The notes beneath the pieces are model-generated. The model did no database searches, had not been told where the DNA came from, and saw only the letters and a program-made list of their open reading frames with translations. This document shows, in pieces, positions 42,546 to 51,793 of a stretch of 64,000 bases of DNA. The stretch lies in NCBI GenBank assembly GCA_023416335.1, contig JAEZHY010000172.1:1-64000 (forward strand), in the 5' to 3' direction. The DNA is from Pseudomonadota bacterium. GTDB lineage: Bacteria; Desulfobacterota; Syntrophobacteria; Syntrophobacterales; Syntrophobacteraceae. Position 1 is the stretch's first letter. The number at the start of each line of letters is the position of its first letter. The position numbers were made by a program, and so were the translations under genes.

Positions 42546-43979
42546 ATGAAACTATATGAGTCCCATATAAGGGGTACATTTGTACTCTTAGTGGTAGTAT
42601 ATATAGTGGCAATGCTCTTTGAGATCCAATCTCCTCAAGCAGCCAATTTGCCACAAACGCTGGTGGACAATAAACATCGATTCCAGTCTTTGATGGACGA
42701 TAATTCTTTTGTTGACGTCGATAATGCCTCACATATGCCTGACGATGTTGTTCATAAGCTGGTTCTTGCGGCAGACCGGTCGACTCAAACGGGATGCCCT
42801 TTCAATGAAGCCCAAAAGGGATTCTTCAAGACAGGCGATCGAATTTTTGTAAGTGATTATTATTTAGCCTGGTTCGACTATACCTTGAATGACGGAGTGG
42901 AGCCCCCGGCGACCTGGCCCGCCGAAGGCTCGCCTCGCGCGCAGTTTTGGTCGCGTTCCGGGACGCTTGCGGGATTGTGGTCGCTGAATCCGTCCACTCA
43001 GACCTTCCGCTATTTCTATAGCCCGAATAAACCGGTTACCGATTTACAAAACCACTTATGTTGGAATTGGCCAAGAAACGAGTTGATACCGGGGTCGAAT
43101 TCCCCCGCCGGACAACTTTACTGGTGGGATAAATATGCCCCACCTCTTGAGCACACGATCGTAATACCTGCCTCGCCTGACGGTTCGAAATTCGATCTAT
43201 TCGGGACCGTTTACGCTCAAACCGATCCAAAGATGAGCAAGTTCTCCATCCTGGTAGACGGCCTGCAGGATAGTCAGGGTGTCCATTATAAGACAAAAGG
43301 AAATATGACAAGCTGGACCCTGGATCACTCAATTTATTCAGATATCAAAACGGGCAAAAAGGGCCGAATTTTGTATACACTGGAGTTCATTTGTAAGCCA
43401 AAATGCATAAATGTGAAGTGGAAATTTTCACCTCAAACTGATATCGATGTCGAAAATCTATACATAAATTTGTGGCTGGCATATGCCGGGCAGAAAGATC
43501 GTGCCTGTAATCCAGCCGGATATTTCCCCTTGCCTGCGAAGGTGTACGGCCTGACTGAACCCTATCATTCATATAATTATGTAGAGACTTCTTCCCCGAA
43601 GTCCAGATACACTTTCCCCTGGAATTCGTTAACTCCCTGCTCCGGATGGAACTGCGACATAGGCATCGGAGGCAACTCCCCATTCGTGAGCCCAAAGTTG
43701 ATTCAATGGGGTCAGTTTATTCGAACCGGTTTCGACCCCGATATGAACCCGGGATATCCCAGATGGCAATTGACCTTTTTGAATGTTCCCAATACCGGGT
43801 TGGGTACTCAATCGCGTCCGATAAATTTCCCTTTTGACCGGATGATATTGAATTATGAAAACAGCGATCAGCAACAGGGACTAATCCTGTGCAGATACGC
43901 AAGTAATCCTGATGACTGGTTTACTCTACGTGCGTCCCAATGGTATCAGGCGCATTACTCGCTTTCGACATCCTTTTGA
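42546..43979 (+). CDS. Unrecognised exported protein, low GC
   Basis: The 477-residue protein has an N-terminal hydrophobic segment (FVLLVVVYIVAMLF, about 12-25) acting as signal or anchor. The rest is polar and rich in Trp, Tyr, Pro and Asn, with several paired cysteines (CNPAG, CSGWNC), as in exported beta-rich proteins. No catalytic motif was recognised. It lies on the plus strand inside an otherwise minus-strand capsule locus, with clearly lower GC and AT-ending codons than its neighbours, so it was probably acquired separately. It could be a surface protein or a glycan-binding protein; this is not known. Confidence 0.6.
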   Translation: MKLYESHIRGTFVLLVVVYIVAMLFEIQSPQAANLPQTLVDNKHRFQSLMDDNSFVDVDNASHMPDDVVHKLVLAADRSTQTGCPFNEAQKGFFKTGDRIFVSDYYLAWFDYTLNDGVEPPATWPAEGSPRAQFWSRSGTLAGLWSLNPSTQTFRYFYSPNKPVTDLQNHLCWNWPRNELIPGSNSPAGQLYWWDKYAPPLEHTIVIPASPDGSKFDLFGTVYAQTDPKMSKFSILVDGLQDSQGVHYKTKGNMTSWTLDHSIYSDIKTGKKGRILYTLEFICKPKCINVKWKFSPQTDIDVENLYINLWLAYAGQKDRACNPAGYFPLPAKVYGLTEPYHSYNYVETSSPKSRYTFPWNSLTPCSGWNCDIGIGGNSPFVSPKLIQWGQFIRTGFDPDMNPGYPRWQLTFLNVPNTGLGTQSRPINFPFDRMILNYENSDQQQGLILCRYASNPDDWFTLRASQWYQAHYSLSTSF

Positions 43980-44003
43980 TAACAAGTCTGCCCTGATGCT
44001 CAC

Positions 44004-44693
44004 TCATGCAAACGCAACTCTGTGCAGTTCCTGAATTTGAGTCGGAACCACCCGTGCGGACCCCCTGAAAAGATGGTTTCTCATAAGATGTTCAATGATC
44101 CCCTCGACAATCTCTTCCGTGGTTTCCACTGCAGTCCTGACGACCAGTTCCGGGTCCGGCGGTGGCTCGTAAGGATCGTCCACTCCGGTAAAGGAGCGTA
44201 TTTCACCTCTTCTCGCCTTTGCGTACTGCCCCTTGGGATCTCTGGCTTCACAAATCCCAATCGGTGTGTCGACAAATATCTCGGAAAAAAAGAGGTCTGA
44301 TTCCTGGTGGAGCCGGCGGACAAATTCCCTTTCTTCGATATAGGGAGAAATGAAACTGGTAATCACTATCATTCCCGCGTCCGCGAAAAGGCGGGCTACC
44401 TCTGCGACCCGGCGTATGTTTTCCTTGCGGTCTTTCGCCGAAAAAGCCAAGTCTTTGTTCAAACCGTGTCGGACATTGTCTCCGTCTAGAACGTAAGCTG
44501 CATAGCCCAGTTTAACCAGGGAATATTCCAGGGCAAACGCCGTGGTGCTTTTCCCCGAAGCAGGCAGCCCGGTCAGCCAGATCGTTCCTCCCGGCCGGCC
44601 AAGACAGGCTTCCCGATCACTTCGTGATGTCCGACTGCCGTGCCAAACCACATTTGTGGCCCTCATTTCAACGTCCATGTGATCTCTTTTCAT
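44004..44693 (-). CDS. cysC: Adenylylsulfate (APS) kinase
   Basis: The 229-residue protein has the APS-kinase P-loop GLPASGKSTTAFALE, the DGDNVRHGLNKDL substrate motif, and the VDTPIGICEARDPKGQYAKA stretch. It phosphorylates APS to PAPS, the sulfate donor for sulfotransferases. The C-terminus (after about residue 190) is longer than usual and probably not catalytic. ATG 44693 starts 13 bases after the stop of the sulfotransferase gene; an overlapping ATG at 44735 is possible. No ATP sulfurylase is nearby, so APS would come from elsewhere in the genome. Its place in the polysaccharide locus points to sulfation of the glycan. Confidence 0.93.
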   Translation of the reverse strand: MKRDHMDVEMRATNVVWHGSRTSRSDREACLGRPGGTIWLTGLPASGKSTTAFALEYSLVKLGYAAYVLDGDNVRHGLNKDLAFSAKDRKENIRRVAEVARLFADAGMIVITSFISPYIEEREFVRRLHQESDLFFSEIFVDTPIGICEARDPKGQYAKARRGEIRSFTGVDDPYEPPPDPELVVRTAVETTEEIVEGIIEHLMRNHLFRGSARVVPTQIQELHRVAFA

Positions 44694-44706
44694 AGCTGAC
44701 GGTTTC

Positions 44707-46011
44707 TTAAGTAGTTGCTTGCCGCGGGGTTCCATGCAGTCCCGCTCGAACCTGCCGGCGGAGCGAAAGATCGGACTCCGTCAGGCGCCTTCCGTACAGT
44801 CTCTTTCCTTCCTGGTAAACAAGGTTGTCCAATTGGACCAGCCCGTCCAGAGCGGCATCGAGTCGCTCCGTAACGGGTTGTTTTTCCAATGTCTTTTTGA
44901 AATGGGGCTCTTTCAAAAGCAGCTCCAGCTTGTTATCCGTTCTGATTTCATTTGGAATCGGGAGTTTAAGTATTTGAAACAGCAGATTGACCGAACGCTC
45001 GAAATCCTCCTGCATCCCGATAAAGAAGAACTCGCCCAGTCTTTTGGCAATCTCCGGCCGGAACATGGTTTCGACGAGGTCCGCTCTTGCGCCCGGATCG
45101 TCTTCAGCGGTCCAGATGGACTGCCACTCCCGCCATTTTCGCTGTCCCATGACTGCCCAGCACATGTTGTTCCAAAAGTGGTGACTGCTCCGGATGTCCG
45201 GATTTTCAAAAAACTCTTCCGCAGACAGGCAGTTTGCAAGTTCCGTCTTTACTGAATACAGGCGATTGGTGGGCTCATATGCGCGATAAAAGTAGTATTG
45301 CGACAGCAGCCTGCTCTTTGGCTCCCGCACAAAGGTGAATATCCCGATGTTGCTTCTCGGGATATATCTTATCGAGTCATAACTGAAATGACCTGCAAAC
45401 AGATTATATCTGGAAAGATTGGACGGAGAGTACCTGTGCAGACGGTCCTCATTCTCCCGATAATATTCGGCTTCGGGAAAATGATCGTGAAGATGACGTT
45501 GTATCGACGTGCCAGCCGTCTTGCGGATGTGAATGAATACCATGCAGGGCTTGTCGTAGTTTTCGTCGGGGTCGGGATGGTCATGGGCGTCCGAATAGCG
45601 GGCTGCAAACTCACTGGAGTTTAGGACATCCTCAATAATGCGCGCTACATCCTGCGGCTCTCTGAGACCTTCAGAGTATGCGGTCAGCCCTTCTTCATCC
45701 GGCTCCCTTTTGAGCAGGCCGATATAAATTTGCTTTACAAGCTCCCTTGACAGAAATGGGAATTCGTCTGAATGCAGAGCCTTCAAAACCGCGCCCTCAT
45801 CAATTCCGTTACCGACAGAGGGCGCTGGCAAAACCACAGTTTTACAAATCTCAGCCAGCCTCGAACCGAACTCCGGTGATTGCATGAAGGTCCTCCTCAG
45901 GGCCATCGTGTCCTCGGAATTCATATGGTTCCCGATTACTTCCTCGGATTCAGGGGGCCGCCCCAGGAACAACTGATAGGCCCAAACGACTTCATCTCTT
46001 GTGACAGGCAT
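44707..46011 (-). CDS. Sulfotransferase with two N-terminal DUF4214-type modules
   Basis: Of the 434 residues, module 1 is residues 1-50 (MPVTRDEV...YQLFLGRPPES) and module 2 about 85-145 (IYIGLLKREPDEEGL). The sulfotransferase domain starts near 155 with the PAPS 5'-phosphosulfate loop HIRKTAGTSIQRHL. The 3'-phosphate site is FVREPKSRLLSQYY. These are typical of the Sulfotransfer_2/heparan-sulfate-like group. It would add sulfate to a sugar of the surface glycan using PAPS from the cysC gene behind it. The catalytic domain is clearly paralogous to that in the gene at 54207. Module 1 is shared nearly word for word with the methyltransferase at 53203. Confidence 0.88.
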   Translation of the reverse strand: MPVTRDEVVWAYQLFLGRPPESEEVIGNHMNSEDTMALRRTFMQSPEFGSRLAEICKTVVLPAPSVGNGIDEGAVLKALHSDEFPFLSRELVKQIYIGLLKREPDEEGLTAYSEGLREPQDVARIIEDVLNSSEFAARYSDAHDHPDPDENYDKPCMVFIHIRKTAGTSIQRHLHDHFPEAEYYRENEDRLHRYSPSNLSRYNLFAGHFSYDSIRYIPRSNIGIFTFVREPKSRLLSQYYFYRAYEPTNRLYSVKTELANCLSAEEFFENPDIRSSHHFWNNMCWAVMGQRKWREWQSIWTAEDDPGARADLVETMFRPEIAKRLGEFFFIGMQEDFERSVNLLFQILKLPIPNEIRTDNKLELLLKEPHFKKTLEKQPVTERLDAALDGLVQLDNLVYQEGKRLYGRRLTESDLSLRRQVRAGLHGTPRQATT

Positions 46012-46055
46012 GGATCTCTAATTCCTCAAATCTTTAAACCCTCACGGATCGGGTT

Positions 46056-47240
46056 TCAGTTGCGTATTTGCTCCAGGAACTTGTCGACCAACTCGAAATG
46101 GCCCTTCCATGTTGGAGGAGTAAACCCGGCAAGACGTTGCAGTTGAGCGGCCCTGCGGGAGCTGTCGGGCAGGCAATAATCTTCGATGCACGACATCCAG
46201 CCCGTGCCGTCCAAAGGATCAAAGTAATCCGGTATATTTCCAGCCACTTCGTGGAAAGCAGGCAGGTCGCCGGCAATGACAGGCACTCCGAGTGAAAGCG
46301 CCTCGATCAGCGGCAGGCCGTATCCCTCATCAAATGATGGAAAAATCAATGCCCTGGCGCCGCTCAGGTAGCAGGCCAACTCATCATCGGAGCAATGGGG
46401 CAGTTCGATTACCATGCCGCGAAGCTGCGTGCACCGCTCCAGGAGGTCCAACACGTTTTCACACTCCCACCCGCGCTGACCTATCACTACGAGCTTCGGA
46501 GCAGCGCTGCCGTAGCGTTCGACGATGCGCCTCCATACCTGCAGCGCCATCCAGTGGTTCTTTCGCGGCTCGATCGTGCCGAGCATTACGAAATAAGGTC
46601 CCGTCAGCTCGCAGGAATGCCCGTTTGGCCGCAGCGATTCCAATCCAAGCGGCGCGGCTATTGCGGGCGGCATTGTCCACCCCGATTCGCAGGCAAACTT
46701 CGAAAGCGCCTCCATGGTGGTTTTCGAATTAGTCACAACTCCCGCAGCGGTGGTCAGGACCGTGCGCAGCCTGGCGGCATGGCGCAGGGATTCGCCGCAT
46801 CGGCAAAACTCCGGATGCGTCATGGGGGTCAAATCGTGCACCATGAATACAGGCCTTACACGCTTTCGGACGAGCCATTCAGCATATGCGGCAGAGTCCA
46901 GGCCGCTGTGGCCGACGTTGAACAGAATCCGGCCGGAATAACGGTCCTCCGACAGGGACAGGGGGGGAGACGAGGCCATGATGCGACTCGCCTTGCGAAA
47001 GAAATCGCCCCTGGGCTCCAGCAGCAATTGGAACATGCGTTGCGAGGCGTCTCTCCCGAAAACTCCTCCAAATCCCCCTTTGAAAACAACGACCCGTGAA
47101 CATGCGCGGTACTTCCGTATGTATGAAAGGCAAACCCTGTCTACGCCGGTGGGCAAACGTCCCTTCATGAACCGGAAGAGGAGACGCGTCACATCGATGA
47201 GCATCTCGCCCTTCCGCATCGACCCAAGCCGAAATGACAT
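46056..47240 (-). CDS. Glycosyltransferase family 4 (GT-B)
   Basis: The 394-residue protein has the two-lobed GT-B layout. The acceptor-side lobe has MVHDLTPMTHPE and VTNSKTT. The donor-side lobe has LGTIEPRKNH, VVIGQRGWE and the sugar-nucleotide contact PSFDEGYGLPLIEALS. It transfers a sugar from an activated donor onto the growing polysaccharide on the cytoplasmic face. The donor sugar cannot be told. ATG 47240 (GGAG six bases upstream) is preferred to GTG 47252. It shares the EPRKN segment with the glycosyltransferase at 56188 but is not a close copy. Confidence 0.9.
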   Translation of the reverse strand: MSFRLGSMRKGEMLIDVTRLLFRFMKGRLPTGVDRVCLSYIRKYRACSRVVVFKGGFGGVFGRDASQRMFQLLLEPRGDFFRKASRIMASSPPLSLSEDRYSGRILFNVGHSGLDSAAYAEWLVRKRVRPVFMVHDLTPMTHPEFCRCGESLRHAARLRTVLTTAAGVVTNSKTTMEALSKFACESGWTMPPAIAAPLGLESLRPNGHSCELTGPYFVMLGTIEPRKNHWMALQVWRRIVERYGSAAPKLVVIGQRGWECENVLDLLERCTQLRGMVIELPHCSDDELACYLSGARALIFPSFDEGYGLPLIEALSLGVPVIAGDLPAFHEVAGNIPDYFDPLDGTGWMSCIEDYCLPDSSRRAAQLQRLAGFTPPTWKGHFELVDKFLEQIRN

Positions 47241-47445
47241 TAGAATCTCCACCGCCGGCGCATACGTTTTCCCTTCCGGGTGTTACCCGGACTGTTTTCA
47301 ACAGGCATGCTCAAGGATTCGGGACAGGTTTGAACGAACCGATGAAGATCGGTTAGGCGGGTTTAGAGTTTCCAGCACCGCTGATGATCTGCTATGGCCC
47401 GGTTTGTATGTAAAATTACCCGGGCCGGGAAACTTGCGCGGACCA

Positions 47446-48612
47446 TCATCTTGACCACTGGACAGACATTATGGACGCCGGATAAGCGATCGACATAATG
47501 AGATTTGCAAACTTCTGGAACTCAGCCACGGTCGCATTGGATATATATATTATGTCCTTGTCTTTCATGGGGAAGTTCTCTGCCGCGAAAAAGGTGGCCG
47601 GATCTTTCAGATTGACGCTATAGATCACAGGGACTCTGCCGTCCGGAGTGGTCCGGACCGGCTTGGTCGGCCAGTCCATAAAGTCCGCCGGTTCAAAGCG
47701 AAAGATGAAGACCCCCTGAGGATTTGCGCGGGCGTCCTGCACCCCGCCGGCCCTGGCCAATGCCTCGACCAGGGAGATGCCCTGGGCCTCGAAAGTGATC
47801 TCCTCGTTCTTGCCCGTGGCGCCGAGTGAGGTAAAACTGAGCGGCTGGAAGAGAGCGGTAATCACGTCCCCGGGCTGCAGAAGGATGTTCTGGCCGGGGT
47901 CGCGGATTACGGAATCGAGCGGCATCGAATTCACGTTGCTGCCGCGGGTGATCTGGATCATGGTCTTGCCTACCGGCGGTTTGACCCCACCCGCTGTAGC
48001 CAGCGCATCGAGCAGCCGCTCCCCGCTTGGGGTGAGCGGAATTCGCGCACTGTGGCCCACCTCTCCGACAACGGTCACATTGGCCGAGGCATTGGCTGTC
48101 AGGCGAACGAGCACCTGGGGCTGGTGTGCCATGCCGGCCAGCCGCTTTTTGATTTCGTTCTCGATCCGGCGCAGGGTACGCCCCTTTGCCTGGATTTGCC
48201 CTGCAAAAGGCACCGTGATCGAGCCTTCCTTGTCCACCATCTGGTCGGGGATGGATGTTGTTTGCGAAGATAGAAGGCCTGTGCCGGTACTTGACCCGAA
48301 AAGTGTGGCAGGCGGTGCTTCCCATATTGAAATCGAGAGGACGTCGCCCGTACCGACAAGGTATTCTGCGGGGCCTCCGGTTTCAAAAACCTCAGAGAAA
48401 AGGGCCTGTTTCTTTTTTGCGAGCTGTTTTGCGGCAATCTCTCCGGTCAGATCGACCAGTTGGATGCCTTCCGGCGGGGCCTGACTTCGGACTTCTCTAA
48501 CATAGGGGCCGGAGGAAGGCAGCGTGGAACACCCGGTGAGCCCGCCTGCGGCGAGCAGGCTAAAAGCTGCGCAAAACACGAACGGCAATTTCTGAAGACT
48601 TTTTCCCGACAT
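47446..48612 (-). CDS. Polysaccharide export outer-membrane lipoprotein (Wza/KpsD class)
   Basis: The 388-residue protein has a lipoprotein signal ending LTGC (cysteine about residue 28 from ATG 48612). The Poly_export domain (YLVGTGDVLSISIWE) and SLBB repeats follow (VTVVGEVGHSARIPL and the later LGATGKNEEITFEAQGISLVEALARAGGV). It should be the outer-membrane channel that receives the glycan from KpsE/KpsMT. A start at ATG 48669 would overlap the esterase stop (TGATG) and would put 19 extra residues before the signal; this is why 48612 is chosen. It is a separate piece from kpsEMT in the locus. Confidence 0.9.
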   Translation of the reverse strand: MSGKSLQKLPFVFCAAFSLLAAGGLTGCSTLPSSGPYVREVRSQAPPEGIQLVDLTGEIAAKQLAKKKQALFSEVFETGGPAEYLVGTGDVLSISIWEAPPATLFGSSTGTGLLSSQTTSIPDQMVDKEGSITVPFAGQIQAKGRTLRRIENEIKKRLAGMAHQPQVLVRLTANASANVTVVGEVGHSARIPLTPSGERLLDALATAGGVKPPVGKTMIQITRGSNVNSMPLDSVIRDPGQNILLQPGDVITALFQPLSFTSLGATGKNEEITFEAQGISLVEALARAGGVQDARANPQGVFIFRFEPADFMDWPTKPVRTTPDGRVPVIYSVNLKDPATFFAAENFPMKDKDIIYISNATVAEFQKFANLIMSIAYPASIMSVQWSR

Positions 48613-48668
48613 ATAATCTTTCTCTGATGAGTTGGGCAATGCCCGCCTTTGGATGAGGCGCTCAGACA

Positions 48669-49511
48669 TCAGTTACCGCGACGCGGAGCGCTCTTTATGA
48701 AAGAGACGGCCTGCATGTTGATTGAATTCCTTTCCTGAGGACTCAAACCCTTCCACGAGTGGTCGCCCTGATACATGACCATGTTCGCCGACACATTCTT
48801 GCTTTTCAACGCTTCATAGAGTGCTTGCGACTGTTCCGGCAATACAAGCTTATCCCACTCACCCTGGATGATCAGGACCGGCGGCATATCCGAATGCACC
48901 GAATACACCGGAGAGAGGGCCCGCGCCGCGGCGGCGTCCTGAGGATCGCCGATCAGGGCGGTCAGCGAGCGCTGATAGCGCTTGTCTCTCTGGGCTTTGA
49001 AAAGGTCCACGGGACCGAAGCCGTCAATGACGGAGACAACGCGTTTGTCCTTTATTGCCATCCAAACGGCTATGTGGCCCCCGGCCGATAGCCCGTATAC
49101 GCTTATGCGCCCCGGGTCCAGGCCCAGTTCGCCGGAATGATCGACCATCCACTGGAAGGCTGCTTCCGCGTCATCCAACTGCGCCGGCCACCGGGTCGAA
49201 GGATCGGCGATATTTGCCAGCCTGTAGTTTATCGAAACGGCAACGATGCCGTTTCGCGCGAAAAACCCGCAGAGATTGCCCATGGGGGCCTTATCTCCCC
49301 CGGTCCATCCCCCACCATGGATCATCAGGACACCGGGTCTTGCCTTCAGTCCGTCAGAGGGAAGACATGCGGATAATGTTTGAGAAGGTGAAGTGCCGTA
49401 GGATAACTCCAGAACCTGCCCGGCATAACATGGGACCAGCAGCAGCCACAGTATGATAGCCCCTGCTGCCAGGCTTCCAATAGTTCTTATGGGTCGTCGT
49501 ATGCCTCTCAT
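48669..49511 (-). CDS. Secreted alpha/beta-hydrolase (esterase/deacetylase-like)
   Basis: The 280-residue protein has a signal peptide (about 1-30) and an esterase core. The oxyanion motif is HGGGW, the nucleophile serine is in GLSAGGH, the acid is in QGEWDKLV, and the base is His in GDHSW, so the triad is complete. The layout matches the BD-FAE/esterase D-like group. In this locus it could remove or trim acyl groups on the exported polysaccharide. That role is inference; activity on another ester is equally possible. It overlaps the lipoprotein start region and was probably co-transcribed with it. Confidence 0.85.
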   Translation of the reverse strand: MRGIRRPIRTIGSLAAGAIILWLLLVPCYAGQVLELSYGTSPSQTLSACLPSDGLKARPGVLMIHGGGWTGGDKAPMGNLCGFFARNGIVAVSINYRLANIADPSTRWPAQLDDAEAAFQWMVDHSGELGLDPGRISVYGLSAGGHIAVWMAIKDKRVVSVIDGFGPVDLFKAQRDKRYQRSLTALIGDPQDAAAARALSPVYSVHSDMPPVLIIQGEWDKLVLPEQSQALYEALKSKNVSANMVMYQGDHSWKGLSPQERNSINMQAVSFIKSAPRRGN

Positions 49512-49598
49512 TGTTCTCGTACTCTCCTGCGAAGAGATGGAATGACCTGCGAAATCATATTTCCACCATGAACGGTCGACGATTTGTCTGCATTTCGA

Positions 49599-51773
49599 TT
49601 ATGCAGACCCTGCAGCATCGATCTCTTCTTCATCGCAAATGATATCTTTTATGCTTTCCGCCTCACGCAGCAGTGTCTCGTAGAGTGCCGATCTTCCTTC
49701 TTCAGCCGAGTAATGGGCGAAAAAGAGGCGCATCGCATGATCGACTCCCTTATCGTTTACCGAACGCAGATCGTTTTCAAAGTATTCGCCCCTGTTGAAA
49801 TTACCGGTGATTATTTCGTAGGCTGGGAAATAGAAACAGTTGGGATACTTGCCAACCACTTCTTCGGCGGCCACTCTCAGAACCGATTTACTGTAGATGG
49901 TCGAAAGCAGCACATGCCTGTTTTCAAAAGTTGCGATCAGCGGTACCGGAGAGACGGTGAAGATAATTTTGGCAGTCCCGTTTACACTGGAAAGCCTTTC
50001 GACAAAGGCTTCCAGGTCAGCCTGGACCTGGGCTGCGCTGAAGTTGACGAATTCGTAGAGGGAAAAGTCCATCTCACCGGCGGATACCCCCGGCGCCAGG
50101 GGAAATACGGCCCCATCCTTTTTGGCTGCCCATGCTTCGGTCAGACCCAGCGTAAATACCAGGACGTCGAGATTTTGGAACATTTCACGAACGGCCGTAA
50201 GGTGAGCGTTTCGCGAGTTCTCCACTTCTTCAGCTGTTGCAAACCCGTCCGGTTCCACACGGGGGCGGAAAGGGTCCGCATACCGTCCGTCAGCCCTCAG
50301 CCATGCGCTGTCGAATGGCTGGAATGTGCCGAAAGCGCGGTCGAACAGCTGCAGAAACTGGCGTGCTGTGTATACATTGCCGTAACGTGCCGAAAAAACG
50401 CCGTAATTCAATCGACCGGCCTCTTCGGCGGAAATTCCCGGGGGCTTCTCGGCGATATAATAATTAAAACCCTGCTGCTGCAGTTTTCTCGATATATGTT
50501 GGGCAAAGCAACTTCCGGCGGTCGCGACTTTGGTCTCGCGGCCGATCTTGAAACCTGCCGAAACAACCGGGTCCACTTTGTCGGATGCGATGCCGGAAAC
50601 GGCCTTGCGCCAGAAATGAAAATTGGGCAATCCGTCATACGGCGTGCGCCTTTTCGCCTCGGCTGCCGCTTTTGGCTTTGGCTGAGGACTGACAGGCTTT
50701 GCGGCAGTCCGCATTCCGATCAGATTATCCAGTTCCCTGTAAGGGGCGGTATTGAGACGATCGCAAACGAGATCTTCCTTGCCATACATGGAAAATGCCT
50801 GCAGGGATTCCCGGACAAATTCCTCCAGGTCGAGCAGCATTACAGGGTTGGCAGGGCCCTTGGGCCTTTTGAAAAAGTAATGGCCGTCTATCCCCAGGGG
50901 CTTGCCAATTTCCGGGTAAACCGGCCAAACGGGACCATCCAGGAAATGATCGCGCACGAATTCTTCGCCCACCGGATAGTTGCTGATTCCCAGCCCACTG
51001 AGGACCATGCGCGCTAAATCCGCTATAGCGAAGTACTTGGGATGATTTACCGTGTGCATGAAGCAGCCCCGGCGGGCCCATCGGTCGAACAAATCATCGA
51101 GACTGTAACCAAACATTTTTGCCTGGTTCAAAAGAGCATCCCTGGAGCTTTGCCAATAATCAAAGAAGCCCAGCTTCTGATAGACCTCCCGAGTGAACAG
51201 TTCCAATATCTGGGCGGCATTCAACCCTCTGACCCAGCCGTAAAAGGCAATCGAAGAATTGTAATGACCCAGCGGACCCATGAATTTCCTGTCTCCCGGC
51301 CCGTTGATGTAGACGAGATCGGGATGGTAAGCCGGGAGGGCAATTGCAGGAATGGTCTTAATCCTGTTGCGTTCACGAGGGTACTTAGAATCCACCAATT
51401 TCTGCAGAATGTGGTGCGGGTGCAAAAGCAAAATATCGTTATCCGCCAGGATGGACGAAAGATCGATCTCTTCCGGAGTTGGAGCCATCGTGAAGATCTG
51501 GTTGCCCGTGGCCGCAACGCCGCGCGTAATCGCGTTTATGCAATTCGCCAAGGCAAATGCCTGGCAGTTCCCGATAATGGCCACCTTGATATCGGACGGC
51601 CGGGTCTTCGGTCGAGCAACAGGGCGCGGGACCTCTTGCTTAACAGGGGCGGGTCCGAGTGGAGTGACAGATGTATCTTCCGGCTGAATAGAAGGCAGCG
51701 GGTCTGCATGCGAGAAAAGCTTTTTCAATTGCAACCCGTTGGGTTGAAACCAATGCAGCAGGGTTGATTTCAT
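49599..51773 (-). CDS. WcbI-GSCFA fusion, putative glycan acyl-modifying enzyme
   Basis: The 724-residue protein has an N-terminal WcbI-type domain (about 62-330) with IGNCQA and LLLHPHH. A Pro/Ala-rich linker (about 355-380) and a C-terminal GSCFA domain (about 410-690) follow, with the family-naming ATAGSCFAQHISRKL. Both families belong to SGNH-like or CoA-binding folds linked to acyl transfer on surface polysaccharides. I do not know a characterised protein with both. The likely action is transfer or removal of acyl groups on the capsule. ATG 51773 has TGGAG upstream; GTG 51797 overlaps the upstream stop and is less likely. It lies between the esterase and GH99-like genes. Confidence 0.8.
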   Translation of the reverse strand: MKSTLLHWFQPNGLQLKKLFSHADPLPSIQPEDTSVTPLGPAPVKQEVPRPVARPKTRPSDIKVAIIGNCQAFALANCINAITRGVAATGNQIFTMAPTPEEIDLSSILADNDILLLHPHHILQKLVDSKYPRERNRIKTIPAIALPAYHPDLVYINGPGDRKFMGPLGHYNSSIAFYGWVRGLNAAQILELFTREVYQKLGFFDYWQSSRDALLNQAKMFGYSLDDLFDRWARRGCFMHTVNHPKYFAIADLARMVLSGLGISNYPVGEEFVRDHFLDGPVWPVYPEIGKPLGIDGHYFFKRPKGPANPVMLLDLEEFVRESLQAFSMYGKEDLVCDRLNTAPYRELDNLIGMRTAAKPVSPQPKPKAAAEAKRRTPYDGLPNFHFWRKAVSGIASDKVDPVVSAGFKIGRETKVATAGSCFAQHISRKLQQQGFNYYIAEKPPGISAEEAGRLNYGVFSARYGNVYTARQFLQLFDRAFGTFQPFDSAWLRADGRYADPFRPRVEPDGFATAEEVENSRNAHLTAVREMFQNLDVLVFTLGLTEAWAAKKDGAVFPLAPGVSAGEMDFSLYEFVNFSAAQVQADLEAFVERLSSVNGTAKIIFTVSPVPLIATFENRHVLLSTIYSKSVLRVAAEEVVGKYPNCFYFPAYEIITGNFNRGEYFENDLRSVNDKGVDHAMRLFFAHYSAEEGRSALYETLLREAESIKDIICDEEEIDAAGSA

Positions 51774-51793
51774 TCTCGAACTCCAGATGCCGG

